A stretch of 64,000 nt of DNA, from assembly GCA_023634235.1 (NCBI GenBank), contig JAMKCF010000002.1, positions 15,805,091 through 15,869,090 on the forward strand, given 5' to 3'. The stretch is from Pisaster brevispinus. Taxonomy: Eukaryota; Echinodermata; Asteroidea; Forcipulatida; Asteriidae. Below, in pieces: positions 47,801 through 58,201 of the stretch. Below the pieces are notes generated by a model. That model was not told where the DNA came from. It saw only the letters and a program-made list of their open reading frames with translations, and did not search any database. Positions within the stretch are counted from its first letter, which is position 1. The number at the start of each line of letters is the position of its first letter. The position numbers and the translations under genes were made by a program.

Positions 47801-48893
47801 CGATTGTCTTTAATACACACCGATTTCTTGTCCCCACTCTTTTTGCCGTCACTTCTCGTGGCGTAACATCGCTGACTGAGAGAAACTTTGGAGAATGTTT
47901 TGATGTCGGGTTGGTTATGTTTTGTTCCACTATTGCATAAATGACCCTGGTTACCAACACAGCTCAGATGTCGACAGAGGTAACACTGATGTAAAAACAA
48001 ATCAATAAAATAAAATGAAAACATAGTGTTCTATCATTATCTTTAGAAATTGTACTTTACTTATTTATTTATTTATTTATTTATTTGTTTTTATTTATTC
48101 GGTTTAAGATAATAAACAGTGATTTGATAAGGAAAGCAAACACACCCTGAAAATGAAATGATCAGTTAACAAAGGTAAATAGTTACATCATAACAATTTA
48201 TACTATATAGGAGATAATATTTAGAGAGACAGTGTGAATTAAAAGAAACAAAGATTAACAGGCAGACAGAAACAGGCAGGACACGTTAAAAAAAGCAAGA
48301 ATTTTGACAAATATTAATCTGCAAATCACCGGATTAACAAAATGAAGTTGAAAGAAGCATTCTTCAAAGAGTTTATTAGATAGAAAAAAGAAGACAATCA
48401 CTACATTACATAACATACAGTCACTATCAGAATATCTGACTATATCATAAATTATGGTGTATTGATAAATAATCAATTAAACATTTAATCTTCAAATTCA
48501 ATCCATTTTTCAACAAGGTGTAATTTAAATGAATAAAATGAAAAACATGAAAAAGGGAACGGAATACCGAATAATTTAATTTTAAACAGCATTTTTACTC
48601 CCCAACTCTCTCTGCATGCTCTGTCTGAGCAGATTCCTTCATCCTTCATTCCCATGGTTTGACATTACAAAATACAGCCATATATATGTGCAATTTTTTT
48701 TTAAATAAATTGATCAGTATTATTTTTTTATGAATATGATATTGATAATATTTGATATTATTTAGTCAATTGAATTAGTTACCTTGTTACACAAGGACGA
48801 GCTGACCGGACGAGCTGCAATCCCACCTAGCGCCGCCTCCCCTAACACTTTAGCAGGCCCAACACGAAAACAAAGTCTTGCTGTTAGTAGCAT
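44866..48893 (-). CDS. SCO1: SCO1/SCO2-family mitochondrial copper chaperone (7 coding exons, 303 aa)
   Basis: Delivers copper to the CuA site of cytochrome c oxidase subunit 2 at the inner mitochondrial membrane. Exons in transcript order: 48893-48783, 47985-47821, 47310-47220, 46554-46357, 46159-46067, 45771-45656, 45003-44866; phases agree. Residues 1-37 form an Arg-containing, acid-poor presequence. A membrane segment (about 96-116, [19 protein letters not shown]) is encoded by exon 3. The thioredoxin-like domain follows. The CxxxC copper site is C170 and C174 in [11 protein letters not shown], and the third ligand is H261 in VDHT; human SCO1 has C169, C173 and H260. [13 protein letters not shown] and GLTGT are family motifs. 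SCO1 and SCO2 cannot be separated by eye; length fits SCO1 (301 aa). Introns hold two tRNA-derived SINEs and a palindromic element. Confidence 0.95.
45120..45220 (-). mobile_element. tRNA-derived SINE, SCO1 intron copy 1
   Basis: On the minus strand: ATAACTCAATTGGTTGAGCG (A-box/D-arm), GGAAGTCACAGGTTAAAAG (diverged B-box) and a tail containing TCTAGTCAATTC, which the copy at 45530-45605 shares. Confidence 0.55.
45231..45302. repeat. small palindromic element, copy B
   Basis: Begins CTAGCCCTGGTAGGACGTCA and ends GTGTCCAACCTGGGCTAG; matches 20003-20055 with an inserted partial repeat of GTTGTATGCAACG. Confidence 0.55.
45530..45605 (-). mobile_element. tRNA-derived SINE, SCO1 intron copy 2
   Basis: On the minus strand: AACAGCTCAGTTGGTAGAGC (D-arm), CACCTTAAACCGGAGGTCAC, then TTCTAGTCAATTT. 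It starts about 50 bp after the exon 6 donor. Confidence 0.6.
48060..48087. repeat. (TTTA)n microsatellite
   Basis: Six or more TTTA repeats in SCO1 intron 1. Confidence 0.9.
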
Positions 48894-49351
48894 TGTGTCT
48901 GAGCTTGATATTGAATCATAAAAACTTATAAATTGTGAAAAGATTCTGAACTTCAAACACAATCAGAAGAGAGCAACAACTTTACCTGTTTCACAACTTT
49001 GTTTTCTTGTTTTATGTAAGTCGCCATTGTAGGCCACTTAAGTTTGTGATGTTTTGTTTTGATATTGTTATTTAATATTTGTTTATAGCTATAATGGTCA
49101 CAGCACTTTTCAACTAAGTTATTTTTTTAAAGATTATATTTAGATTAATCCCTGAACTAATTATGACATAAATAAGATATGTTCAAATGATTTTTAATTT
49201 AACTGCCTTTTACTGGCTATATCGTTATGTTGTTGTTATTTGTTTTTATTAAGCTAGAGGGTCTTTTACCACAAAGTCTGGTGCCTAGTCGCGGTTTATC
49301 TAAATCAAATACAGATGTGGTAGGAAACTGACTAATTGCTTGTGAAGCAAA
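48894..49351. promoter_or_regulatory. shared SCO1/SRPRB head-to-head promoter region
   Basis: 458 bp separates the two divergent start codons, so the promoter is probably bidirectional. On the minus strand, 49027-48986 could be an alternative SCO1 first exon: a well-placed ATG (ACAATGG) opens 14 codons (MATYIKQENKVVKQ) ending at CAG|GTAAAG, phase 0, which fits SCO1 exon 2. I see no clear TATA box. Confidence 0.5.
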
Positions 49352-52300
49352 ATGGAGGACAGACGACGTGTGGAGGATTTTGACATGGAAAGAACAATTC
49401 GTTTCCTGAAAGATGAATTTTCCAAACAAGATCCAATGATTTTGGGCATTGGAGTAGCTGTTGGTGTTGTACTTCTAACCATTGGTAAATGTTTTGATAG
49501 AAATGTTAATTTGCTTGAGAAGTATGCAGTAAAACAAAATAGCCATATGTTGCAGTTTTTTGCTTGCATCAGGTATCAGCAGCATGATCAGCACTCGGCA
49601 CTCTGCAGTTGCTGCAGTAAACGTTGCATTGTATCACCACCCCATGGGCATGGAGGTGGAAATTTCTACCTCCACAAAAGGCACATGATCACCCTCACTC
49701 ACAATACAACCCTGATGGAGGTAGAAATAATGCCTTTTCACACCATCGATGCTCAATAAGATCAAGACCATGAAGACAATACGTGTCGAAACTTACACTC
49801 AGACATGACAGATAAAATACACGTACGGATCGGCTTAATCGGGTTCATGTTTACTCGGTAAAATTTCAACACGTCGCATGGACTAAATAATATGGGATGG
49901 ATACAATATCTCTATATTGTGCAATGATTTCACACTGCAGGGTCTTACACTGATCGAAGCAGGACCCGTTGCAATGCCCCGTAGGCCGTCGGCCGTAGTG
50001 ACGCTGTGGGACAACTTTTTTTACGTGCCGACTTTTCTTTACTTTTAAGCACCCTGATATATTACTAGTGTAACAAGTAAGCCAGTCTAAAACTAAAGTA
50101 GAAGTTTGTCTAACTCTTGATCTTGTTTCAGTACTTCTTTTTCTACTTGCAAGACGGAAAAGCAAAAGGAACTCTGTTCTTCTTGTTGGACTTTGTGATG
50201 CAGGAAAGACCTTGCTGTTCAGCAGGGTAAGTTGATATAATAACGATAACAACAATGATAACAAAACACATTTAATAATAATGCCATATCCATATATAAA
50301 ATCTATAACAATTAAATCAGATGTCCTTCCTTATTGCATTGTTGACCATTGTACTTGTGTAGTGAACACAAGTGCGCCCTCAATCTTACTTGTACCTGAT
50401 GCAACTTTCTTATTTGCATATTTACTGTAAAAACTTAATGTTGTGTCGGCAACAATGTACAGTTCTCTCTTCCTTTTAGCTTTCGTGAAAGAGCACCTTC
50501 TATTTTCTTTGGTAATTCTCTCTATTATTCAGGGGGCTAGGCTCTGGCTACTCCTAGAACTATTCGGTTCGTCCCGCTATCGTCTCCACGACCCTCATAG
50601 GTCATCATGTACAAAATCCTATTCGAAACTTTTTCCCCTTCACGTTTATGCACCTGGACTTCTCTTTTGAAAACGGAGCTTGCCAAAATTAGGCTCTATG
50701 TGTTCATTGCTTTCACAGTGAGCTCGGGGTGGGTCCAGAAAATCCACTCCGCAAAAAAAAGGTGCAAAAAATGATAAATTCCCATTGTTTATTCAGAATC
50801 GTCGCCTTCCAATAACAAAAATGGCCGCCGTCGCTTGTATCACTGGTATGCTGCGTACAACGCTGGTCCACGACATGCCTTAAGCCGGTATTCAATAGTA
50901 TTCTGTGCCCAACACTGGTCCACAATAATCAATAGCTTATCTTTTATACGTAAACCGTTGCAACGCGTTGGTTATTGTGAACCAGCGTTGCGCGCAGCAT
51001 ACCATTGATACAAGCGACGGCGGCCATTTTTGTTATCGGAAGGCGACGATTCCGAATAACGATGGGAATCTATCCTTTTTTGCACCTTTTTTTTGCGGAG
51101 TGGATTTTCTGGACCCACCCCGAGCTCACTGTGAAAGCAATGAACACATAGAGCCTAATTTTGGCGAGCTCCGTTTTCAAAAGAGAAGTCCAGGTGCATA
51201 AACGTGAAGGGGAAAAAGTTTCGAATAGGATTTTGTACATGATGACCTATGAGGGTCGGGGAGACGATAGCGGAACGAACCAAATAGTTCTAGGAGTAGG
51301 CTCTGGCCATGCTCCCAAGGTTTACTATCTACTAGGAGGGATATTTTTATAGAACTCTCTGTTAGTATTGCTTTGCGTTCAGATAATCTTTTGGCCGGAA
51401 AAGTATAGTATTTTCAAGGATTAGTTGAGTAATGTAGGGGATAGTAGCCAGTCATGTTTTGACCCTTGACCTCCACAATGTATTCTTTATAATTTACTGT
51501 GCCTGTGCTGTGCTATTATTATATTGTGTACTGCCAGTGCTATTTTCTTGTAAAGAATAAATTAATTGCAGGAGATTTGTATTCTATATTATTTGAAACA
51601 TCGTGTGGATTTTGCACTTTTAGTGTCCTTGTTCTTTTTTCAGTAGAGGACCGTTCCTCCTTCCTCCCGAATCGATGCAAGCTTTGGATCACTTTATAAC
51701 ATTTCTGACTTTTCATCATTTTTATCTTTTACATACAATAGTTGGTCCACAATAAATACGTTATCAGCTATACATCAATCAAGGAAAACTCTGGCATCTA
51801 TCAGTTGACCGGAAGAAAGAAGGGCGCCCTCGTGGTCATTGATGTGCCAGGAAATGACCGACAACGTATGCAATTCTGGGATCGCTTTAAAAGCCAAGCG
51901 AGGTACTGTCAGTTTTCAAATTTGTAAACACTCCATTCACATTTTTCTGATGCAGTGTTTTAAAATTTCCATTGAATTGATTTTTTTATTTATTTAAAAA
52001 CAATTATTGTTTGTTTATTTCTTCGGTTTACAAAGAGCCTTGCCAGGTTTGAAACACCATTCTACTAATTCATTTGCATTTAACCCTTTCAATACCGCAT
52101 TGTTTACAGGGGTCACACTGCTGTGTACCGCATTTTTTCACACAAAAAGCGAAGTGCAGTGTTCACTTTTTTCAATCTTGATTTTTTGTGTGAAGACATA
52201 TTTTTGTGGAAAAACTTTGTGCATACAATTTGTAGCTAATGAAATGGTCTTTCATATGATGTCAAATTTTTATATATTATCTTCATGTCCTTTGCCACCT

Positions 52301-54375
52301 CGATCGGCACGAATGGGTCGAGGCCCGCCGAGCCCATGCCCATGCCCAGACGTTGAAGAGTTGCAGTGCTCGGTCCAGCTACCGGTATATCGTCAGGATC
52401 ACTGCCATCATTGAACGTACCTTGCGACGAAACATCACAAGTTTCATCCAAATCTTCACTAGGTTCTTCTTCACATATTTTCAAGTCCAATTCATAGTCA
52501 CTAACGACAAATATTTCAACCAAAACCTACGGGTCACGAACAGCCATGATGGTGATTTTTTGTCGGGAAAACGGAAGCGTGAAATCTGGAAATACTGCAG
52601 CACACAACGTAGTTTTTCTCGGAAAATCGTAATGGCGACCCCCTATACAATACACACCATTGGAAAGCTCAATAAACAAGCTACCCGTCTATGTAAGGGT
52701 CAACAACAGAGGGCGCCAAACAAAATAAATACAGGGTCTCAAAGGCGGCAAGTTTTTTTGTCGAGTAAACTCGACATTGGTACGGAAGCACACACGGCGC
52801 ACGGTCGAGTAAACTCGACAATGGTATTGAAAGGGTTAATACTCCCATCATTTATGCTGGTATGCAGTTTGCAACAGAATACTCTGAAATAGTTAACCCT
52901 CCTACTGTTGGTAACATTTTCCAACAAGTTGACCAACCATTTGAAATCATTCCACTGAGGGATTCAAGCCTTTTGTTTGTGTAAAGGAGAAGGCATTTTT
53001 TCTCTGTGAAGGGAACCTCTTGGACTGAAATTTACATTTCTACTGGAGTGTTTTACGGGGCACCAAGGCAATGACCTGTGACATCAAAGTGCTTACATGT
53101 ACCTCTGTGCAGTCCGTAAGGCGATATGCAGGCTGCAGGTTCGGTCATGATGGCACAACTGAGCACAGAAATAACTGATATTGAATGGTCAGACAGTAGG
53201 AGGGTTGACTATGTGCTGAGTCGATACATCCAGCACATGATACCATATTGTTGGCTGGCATAGTTTATCTATCAATCAAAACCACAGTGGGTGATATTGA
53301 ATGGTTAGATAGTAGGAGGGTTGACTGTGTACTGTGTATATGCCTTTACCATATGGTGTTACATTGCAGGCAGGCATAGTTTGCTGTCATTTAAAACCAC
53401 AGCGAATGATATAGAGTGGCCAGAAATTAAATCAAAATGTACTTAAACAGTACAGATGACAATTAATTCTTTGATCAGTAAAACAAAACAAACAAATTAT
53501 TTTTCCTTTTCTAATTTCAGAGGCATTGTTTTTGTGGTAGACAGCGCAACATTCCAAAACGAGTTAAAAGAAGTAGCTGAATTTGTGTACACCTTACTGT
53601 CGGATCATATCATCAGCCAACACAAGCTTGCTGTGCTCATCGCTTGCAACAAACAGGACATGACCGTGGCCAAGTCCAGCAAGATCATCCAAGAAAAACT
53701 AGAAAAAGAAATGTAAGTTGTGATAGGATATTTCCCAACTGGACTATTAAAATAGCCCAGTCTTCTGTCTTAAGGTGACCCTTGGTTTCCGATAAACATT
53801 TAAACAAGTCATAGAATAACACTGTGAAGAAGATAGTTAACTAATTGTAGCTTCAGGTTTTGCAGGTTGTTGGTGGGGGGGGGGGTGTGAGGGGTACTTT
53901 AGACTAGATATTTAAAATGTCAACAATTTAAGACATCATGCTTAGCTTCACATTATGTTTAAGTTTCACAATTTTGAACAAATTCCTTCAAATCGTTTAT
54001 AATGTCTAGAAGATGGAGACTCCAACATATCTCAAGGCTAGAGTAAGGACCTGTAGGGGTCAGATGAGCTTAATGGTAGTACTTGGTTATTAATCTGGAG
54101 GTGACAGGTTTAAATCCCAGCCACTTCATATTATTCTCTAATTTCCCTGTTTTTAAAGGAACACCTTGAGGGTAAGCAGATCGGCATCTCTCGGCAGCAC
54201 TGATGGATCCAGTGGTGGGGAGGTTTTCCTCGGAGCTAAAGGGAAAGATTTCAAGTTCAGTCAGTTGTCCCCAGTCACTGTGGAGTTTGCAGAGTGCAGC
54301 GCGAAGGGGACCAGTGATGAAGACGGGCAGGGAGAGCTCAACATTGTGGAGGAGTGGATGAACAGGATTGCTTGA
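49352..54375 (+). CDS. SRPRB: signal recognition particle receptor subunit beta (5 exons, 265 aa)
   Basis: ER-membrane small GTPase that anchors the SRP receptor alpha subunit. Exons: 49352-49484, 50132-50226, 51742-51902, 53521-53712, 54159-54375; phases agree. A single N-terminal membrane segment (about 28-52) precedes the G domain. G1/P-loop is GLCDAGKT, G3 is DVPGND (family usually DLPGHE-like), G4 is NKQD and G5 is CSAKG. Length is close to human (271 aa). Intron 2 contains a 780-bp snapback element, intron 3 a piggyBac-like element and satellite units, and intron 4 a SINE head ending about 30 bp before the exon 5 acceptor. Transcribed away from SCO1. Confidence 0.95.
50532..51312. mobile_element. 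snapback element with inverted arms of about 350 bp
   Basis: The left arm (about 50532-50885) and right arm (about 50965-51312) are near-identical reverse complements. Examples are CTACTCCTAGAACTATT against AATAGTTCTAGGAGTA, and TGAGCTCGGGGTGGGTCC against GGACCCACCCCGAGCTCA. The centre is about 80 nt. No transposase ORF. It is in SRPRB intron 2. Confidence 0.85.
52084..52835. mobile_element. piggyBac-like non-autonomous element
   Basis: Flanked by TTAA at 52080-52083 and 52836-52839. Ends are CCCTTTCAATACC and its inverse GGTATTGAAAGGG. These are the target-site duplication and CCC terminus typical of piggyBac elements. Only 750 bp. A minus-strand acidic frame (52523-52236) resembles a degraded transposase N-terminus but is not complete. 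Two identical palindromes GTCGAGTAAACTCGAC lie at about 52759-52774 and 52804-52819, next to the right end. In SRPRB intron 3. Confidence 0.7.
53160..53430 (-). repeat. 115-bp satellite, two full units plus part of a third
   Basis: GATATTGAATGG or its variant starts at 53177, 53292 and 53407, exactly 115 bp apart. AGACAGTAGGAGGGTTGACT and GCAGGCATAGTTT blocks recur in order. Opposite orientation to the copies in DIS3L2 and MTHFR. A diverged fragment is also visible at about 52892-52960. In SRPRB intron 3. Confidence 0.75.
54057..54125 (+). mobile_element. tRNA-like SINE head before SRPRB exon 5
   Basis: GATGAGCTTAATGGTAGTAC (D-arm-like), ATTAATCTGGAGGTGACAGG and TTTAAATCC (B-box) are visible; the acceptor stem is lost. 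The following 30 bases are the pyrimidine-rich tract and acceptor (TTTTAAAG) of exon 5. Confidence 0.5.
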
Positions 54376-54969
54376 GTTCATGCACACACAAAAAGTGTGG
54401 ATATTCAGCAATCTTCAACAGTTACTAATGACTTTAACATACTGTGAATTTTCAATAGAAATTCATGAATATTCAACAAAACTGTGAATATTCAATACTT
54501 AACTTTGAATATTTGAAATGTTTAACTTTGAATACTGAAAGAAGTAAAACAAATATTGTTTTGAGCATTTTCTGCTGGTATTATACTTTTATTCGAAAGT
54601 GTAAAGACAAACTCAACTTAAAAATATCGAGTTTCTATACACTTGTATTTGAAGGAAAAAAATATTTAAGTTTGTGAAAAGACTTTAAGTTTACTCCTTA
54701 CAATATCTGTTTAATACAAGCATTATAATCGAGCATTTTGTCTGAAATTATTCTACATGTTTGTCTTCAAACAATTACAAGTTCATTTGTCAGGGAATTC
54801 AAAGTTTTCTGCAAAATATAAGTTTCATTTTATGGGGGAATACAATTTTTATGTTGTTTTGACAACTTATGTTTTGAAATAATAAACAAAAAACAGGCAG
54901 GTAAAAAGTAGTAAGCTAAGTTCGTAGTGTGTTACTTATTTCCCAGCTATCCAACAAAAGCCATTTTCT
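54376..54969. other. convergent 3' region of SRPRB and the PAN+FAMeT gene
   Basis: AT-rich, with repeated GAATATTCA-type words just after the SRPRB stop (54410-54530) and AATAAACAAA near 54880 on the + strand. No coding potential seen. Confidence 0.5.
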
Positions 54970-56994
54970 TCAAGGACTCCCGCAAACTTTGCAAACCTGA
55001 AAATTCCCAAAGCTGTGAAACACCCAATCAGCGTGGATATTATGGAGCGAGGCGACGCAGGGCCAACGGACCGTGAGTGGGTCGTTGTCCTGCCAAGTGA
55101 AGAACGCTGGCTGCCCTCTCTTCCCTACCATCGTCAGGCCGTTGTAGTTCATCACCCAGAAATGGCGGTACTCGTCTTCCGACACCAGTCCAAGTATATC
55201 AACCTGGTGCAGAATGGTGCACTTGTGGCATCGTCGAATTCGGACCTTTCCGTCATTCTTCTCGCTAATGGCTGAACAAATATATGTTTTGCACCGTGTC
55301 CAATTTCAGTTACGATCACATTTTTTTTTAAAAGAAGGCAACTTTCATCATCAACTTTTCAAGATTCATGCATAATTCCCATTTTTCTAAGATTTGTTGA
55401 CTAGAAATTGAACACAACTTTCAAGATTTCTTGCATAAATTCCACTTTTCTGGGATTTGTTGACGAGAAACGGAAGTCAACTTTCACCAGCATAAATAAT
55501 AAATAATTGAATAATATAAATAACAAAAAATGCTCACCAATCTCGTAAATTCTTCGATAGTAGGTCCCCTTTTCCTCTGCCAACCCCACGTATACTGTTG
55601 ACCTTGCCCGTACAGAAAACACCATAACAAACACCTCTGTTGGATCAAATGGCGGGAAAATGAACTTATGCGTGGTATCCTTGCTGGATGGTATCACGTA
55701 TCGAAACGGTGAGGAGTTACCTGCAATCAATCATTGACGTTTGCGGTTACCAGATGAAACAATGTACCCTATGATTACCAGAAACTACATCTATTGGAAG
55801 TCTTTGAAGAATTTTTGTCATGAAGTATCAAGACCAAACTGTGCTCAATATTGGGATTGGGAAGGATTGTAACAGCTGTTTTCATTAAGTACTCTGTATT
55901 GCGGTGGAGGAAGGAATTTGTAAAAAAAAAAGTGGCTCACTGTGGTGGAAGTACACTGTCACTAAATCGATTAATTACTTACACGTTGTCAAATTGGATT
56001 GAGATCTCCATTTGGTGTCGTTATCTTCCTGCTGAAGAAATCAGTCACATTATTTTTTCTACTATGAATACTATGTTTTTGGATCCCAATTTAACACTTG
56101 AAGACAAAGAAGGTTCCCCCTTCGGTTGCTAAAGGATCCACGGCCATGCTAAAACCCTATGTGGGATGTGATCGTAGCTGTTGAACCTTTGACACTGGCA
56201 CTTCAGCCAAATGGTTCCGGATGGTTGAAATACCTAGAATATTGTCGGCTAAATTTGTTTGTTTACAAAATCATTATGCACGTTGCCGAAATGGTCCAAA
56301 CAATTCCAGAAGAAAGTTCTCTGCTTACTGGGTCGACAATGTCGATACAATCATGCAAGGGCACTTTTGGTTTCAGGTAAAAATGGAACATGCTTCTTAC
56401 AATTTGTCTTTGTTTAAAATGAAAGAGAGAAGAAGGAAAAATGCCAAACAATGGAAGTGCCATAGCCCAGGTCTGACTCCTCAGTTCCATACACTAGTGC
56501 GACAGTGCAGTGCAACGGAGACCGGAGTGCTATCTCAGGGCTAGTATAGAAGTCCCCCATAAGTTAGTGGGATGTTTGGGTGTTTGCGTTGGGCTTGGAG
56601 GCTTTCCAGAGTGCTCTTGATGTATTTAAAATGGCTTAAAAATTAGCGATATCACGACCTTTGACACTTCGTAGTAGGTGCAATTCCCGGCCACCTGGAG
56701 GTCGTCGGGGTATTGTTGAGCCGTAACATTATGAAGTTCACACCGTTGAGCGTCCTTACAGAAACTGAAGGCGTTACAGGCCGTGTCTTGGAGGCACAAT
56801 CCGGTGCAGGAAAGCGGTGACCACTCGCTCTGCCACGAGTACGTGTGGTTTTGAAGCACTTGGTTTGGTGCCGGACAAGACGCCGTTGATGTAACAATAC
56901 ATTTAAACTGCAGTAGGAATACTAAGAAGAAATACCTTACAATGGTAAACTTTGATGGATGTATTTTGATCGTCATCATCTTTAAGCCACACAT
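54970..56994 (-). CDS. secreted PAN-like + FAMeT (Methyltransf_FA) domain protein (about 289 aa)
   Basis: Exons in transcript order: 56994 to 56659 (or 56668), 56031-55983, 55720-55538, 55271-54970 (stop TGA at 54972-54970). Exons 2-4 agree in phase. Exon 1 must end in phase 0 at a weak donor (GTCGTG or GTGTCA), so that junction is tentative. The N-terminus has a hydrophobic signal (FTIVRYFFLVFLLQF); the start could also be the Met at codon 6 or 7. Then comes a six-plus-cysteine segment with SCTGLCLQDTACNAFSFCKD, like PAN/apple domains, with N-glycosylation sites (NHT, NVT, NCT). Exons 3-4 encode a FAMeT-type domain: FVMVFSVRARSTVYVGL, FWVMNYNGLTMVGKRGQ and DNDPLTV...ADWVFHSFG. Despite the Pfam name, this fold in secreted proteins is taken as a binding module, not a methyltransferase. 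Likely a secreted recognition or matrix protein; ligand unknown. Confidence 0.75.
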
Positions 56995-58201
56995 TGTACA
57001 CCATTGTTGTCATTCAGAGCGCGTGCTGAGTTTGTGTTTTTGTTTTATTCTCGCGCCACTTTTTGGCGCGTAAGTCCATTTTTAACAATAATTTGTTTTG
57101 GTGAGTCATTGCGTCACACGCGGGCGTATTTGCTGCACGCACAAAGTTTTTACTACCTCTGGCTCCAAAGCTAAAATTGGCATACCTTGTATACCGTGTA
57201 GTAATGGGAGGGAAGCTCCGAGGCCTAGGAGTCTAGAACGAAATTCGAAAGTAGAATTCTCTCGGTGATTTACTTTATCTGTAGTTCTGATAAGTTTTTG
57301 TCCAATCCAACTAGAAAAGTAAATCTGTTAGAAATTTTGACTAAGACAAGTTTAACAAACCCTTTGATATCCAGGAAATATCAATACACCAGTCAGCAAT
57401 TCAATTAATAAAGCAAGTCGTGTCATCTTTTCTCGTTTTAACTTTATTTATCTTCAAAACTGGCACTAATCATTATTATTTCCTCGAAAAATAAAATAAA
57501 TAAATAACAAAATAGCTTAACTTGCGCCTTTTAGCTTACAAACCTTCGAGTCTGCATTTTCCACCAAATCCCCCACTTATACTCCTCGTAGCATTCAGGA
57601 GGATTTGTCACTAATAAATGACGTACCAAGAAGTTGTTAAAATTAACATTGAAACAAAAATACAACTTTGGACATAGAGGTTTATTTTGTAGAGACCCCA
57701 ATACCAGTCACGCCCATTAATTTGTGCGACCACTACATGGGTTTATGACAACATGAACGTCAGTTGGGCAACATTCTTAATTGTTTACAAATAACCAGAA
57801 ACGGTGGTCAAAACTTATTCTCGGTTTTTCTTTGTTGAATTGTTAAATTTAATTTGCTTAAATATACTCCATGGCTCAATTTTACTTTCCAACAATGTGA
57901 TGTATTTTTTTAGGCTATAAACGACGTTAAACTAAAGTATTTGAAGAAACAAAAATATTTCTCTGTGACATTCCTAACGGTTTTGTAAGCACAATCATAA
58001 TCAAATCGTTCTTTGTCACACCACCCGGATCTTTTCTTTTTGGCAAATTCCTTTCCAAGTTTTCTGCTGCCCCTAGTCTTGGCTTCAGTGCACAGTGCGT
58101 TTTGCAAACATCTTTTCGAAAATAGTGATTTTTGGGTGGAAATTATTTCATTTCTATAAGAAGCCATCGAAGGCTAAAAGATCTACATTGTCTAAAGTCT
58201 T
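56995..58201. other. between the PAN+FAMeT gene and the GT92 gene
   Basis: Upstream of the minus-strand PAN+FAMeT gene and the 3' side of the minus-strand GT92 gene. Contains a palindromic CGCGCCACTTTTTGGCGCG (about 57052-57070) and a dispersed repeat copy (57715-57790). No supported coding exon. Confidence 0.5.
57715..57790 (+). repeat. dispersed repeat, copy B (copy A near 2450)
   Basis: TTTGTGCGACCACTACATGG, GTTTATG, AACATGAACGTCAGTTGGG and ATTCTTAATTG recur in the same order as at 2450-2530. Confidence 0.45.

Noticed and set aside
52236..52523. Minus-strand acidic 95-aa frame as a host gene
   Set aside because: It lies wholly inside the TTAA-flanked element and its upstream ATG frame is interrupted, so it is at most a degraded transposase start.
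56221..56376. Plus-strand exon-like frame ending FWFQ|GTAAAA
   Set aside because: It has an acceptor and donor but matches no family I know and lies inside an intron of the minus-strand PAN+FAMeT gene; no partner exons found.
57910..58167. 85-aa minus-strand Lys/Arg-rich frame
   Set aside because: Lies in the presumed 3' UTR of the GT92 gene and resembles no known protein.
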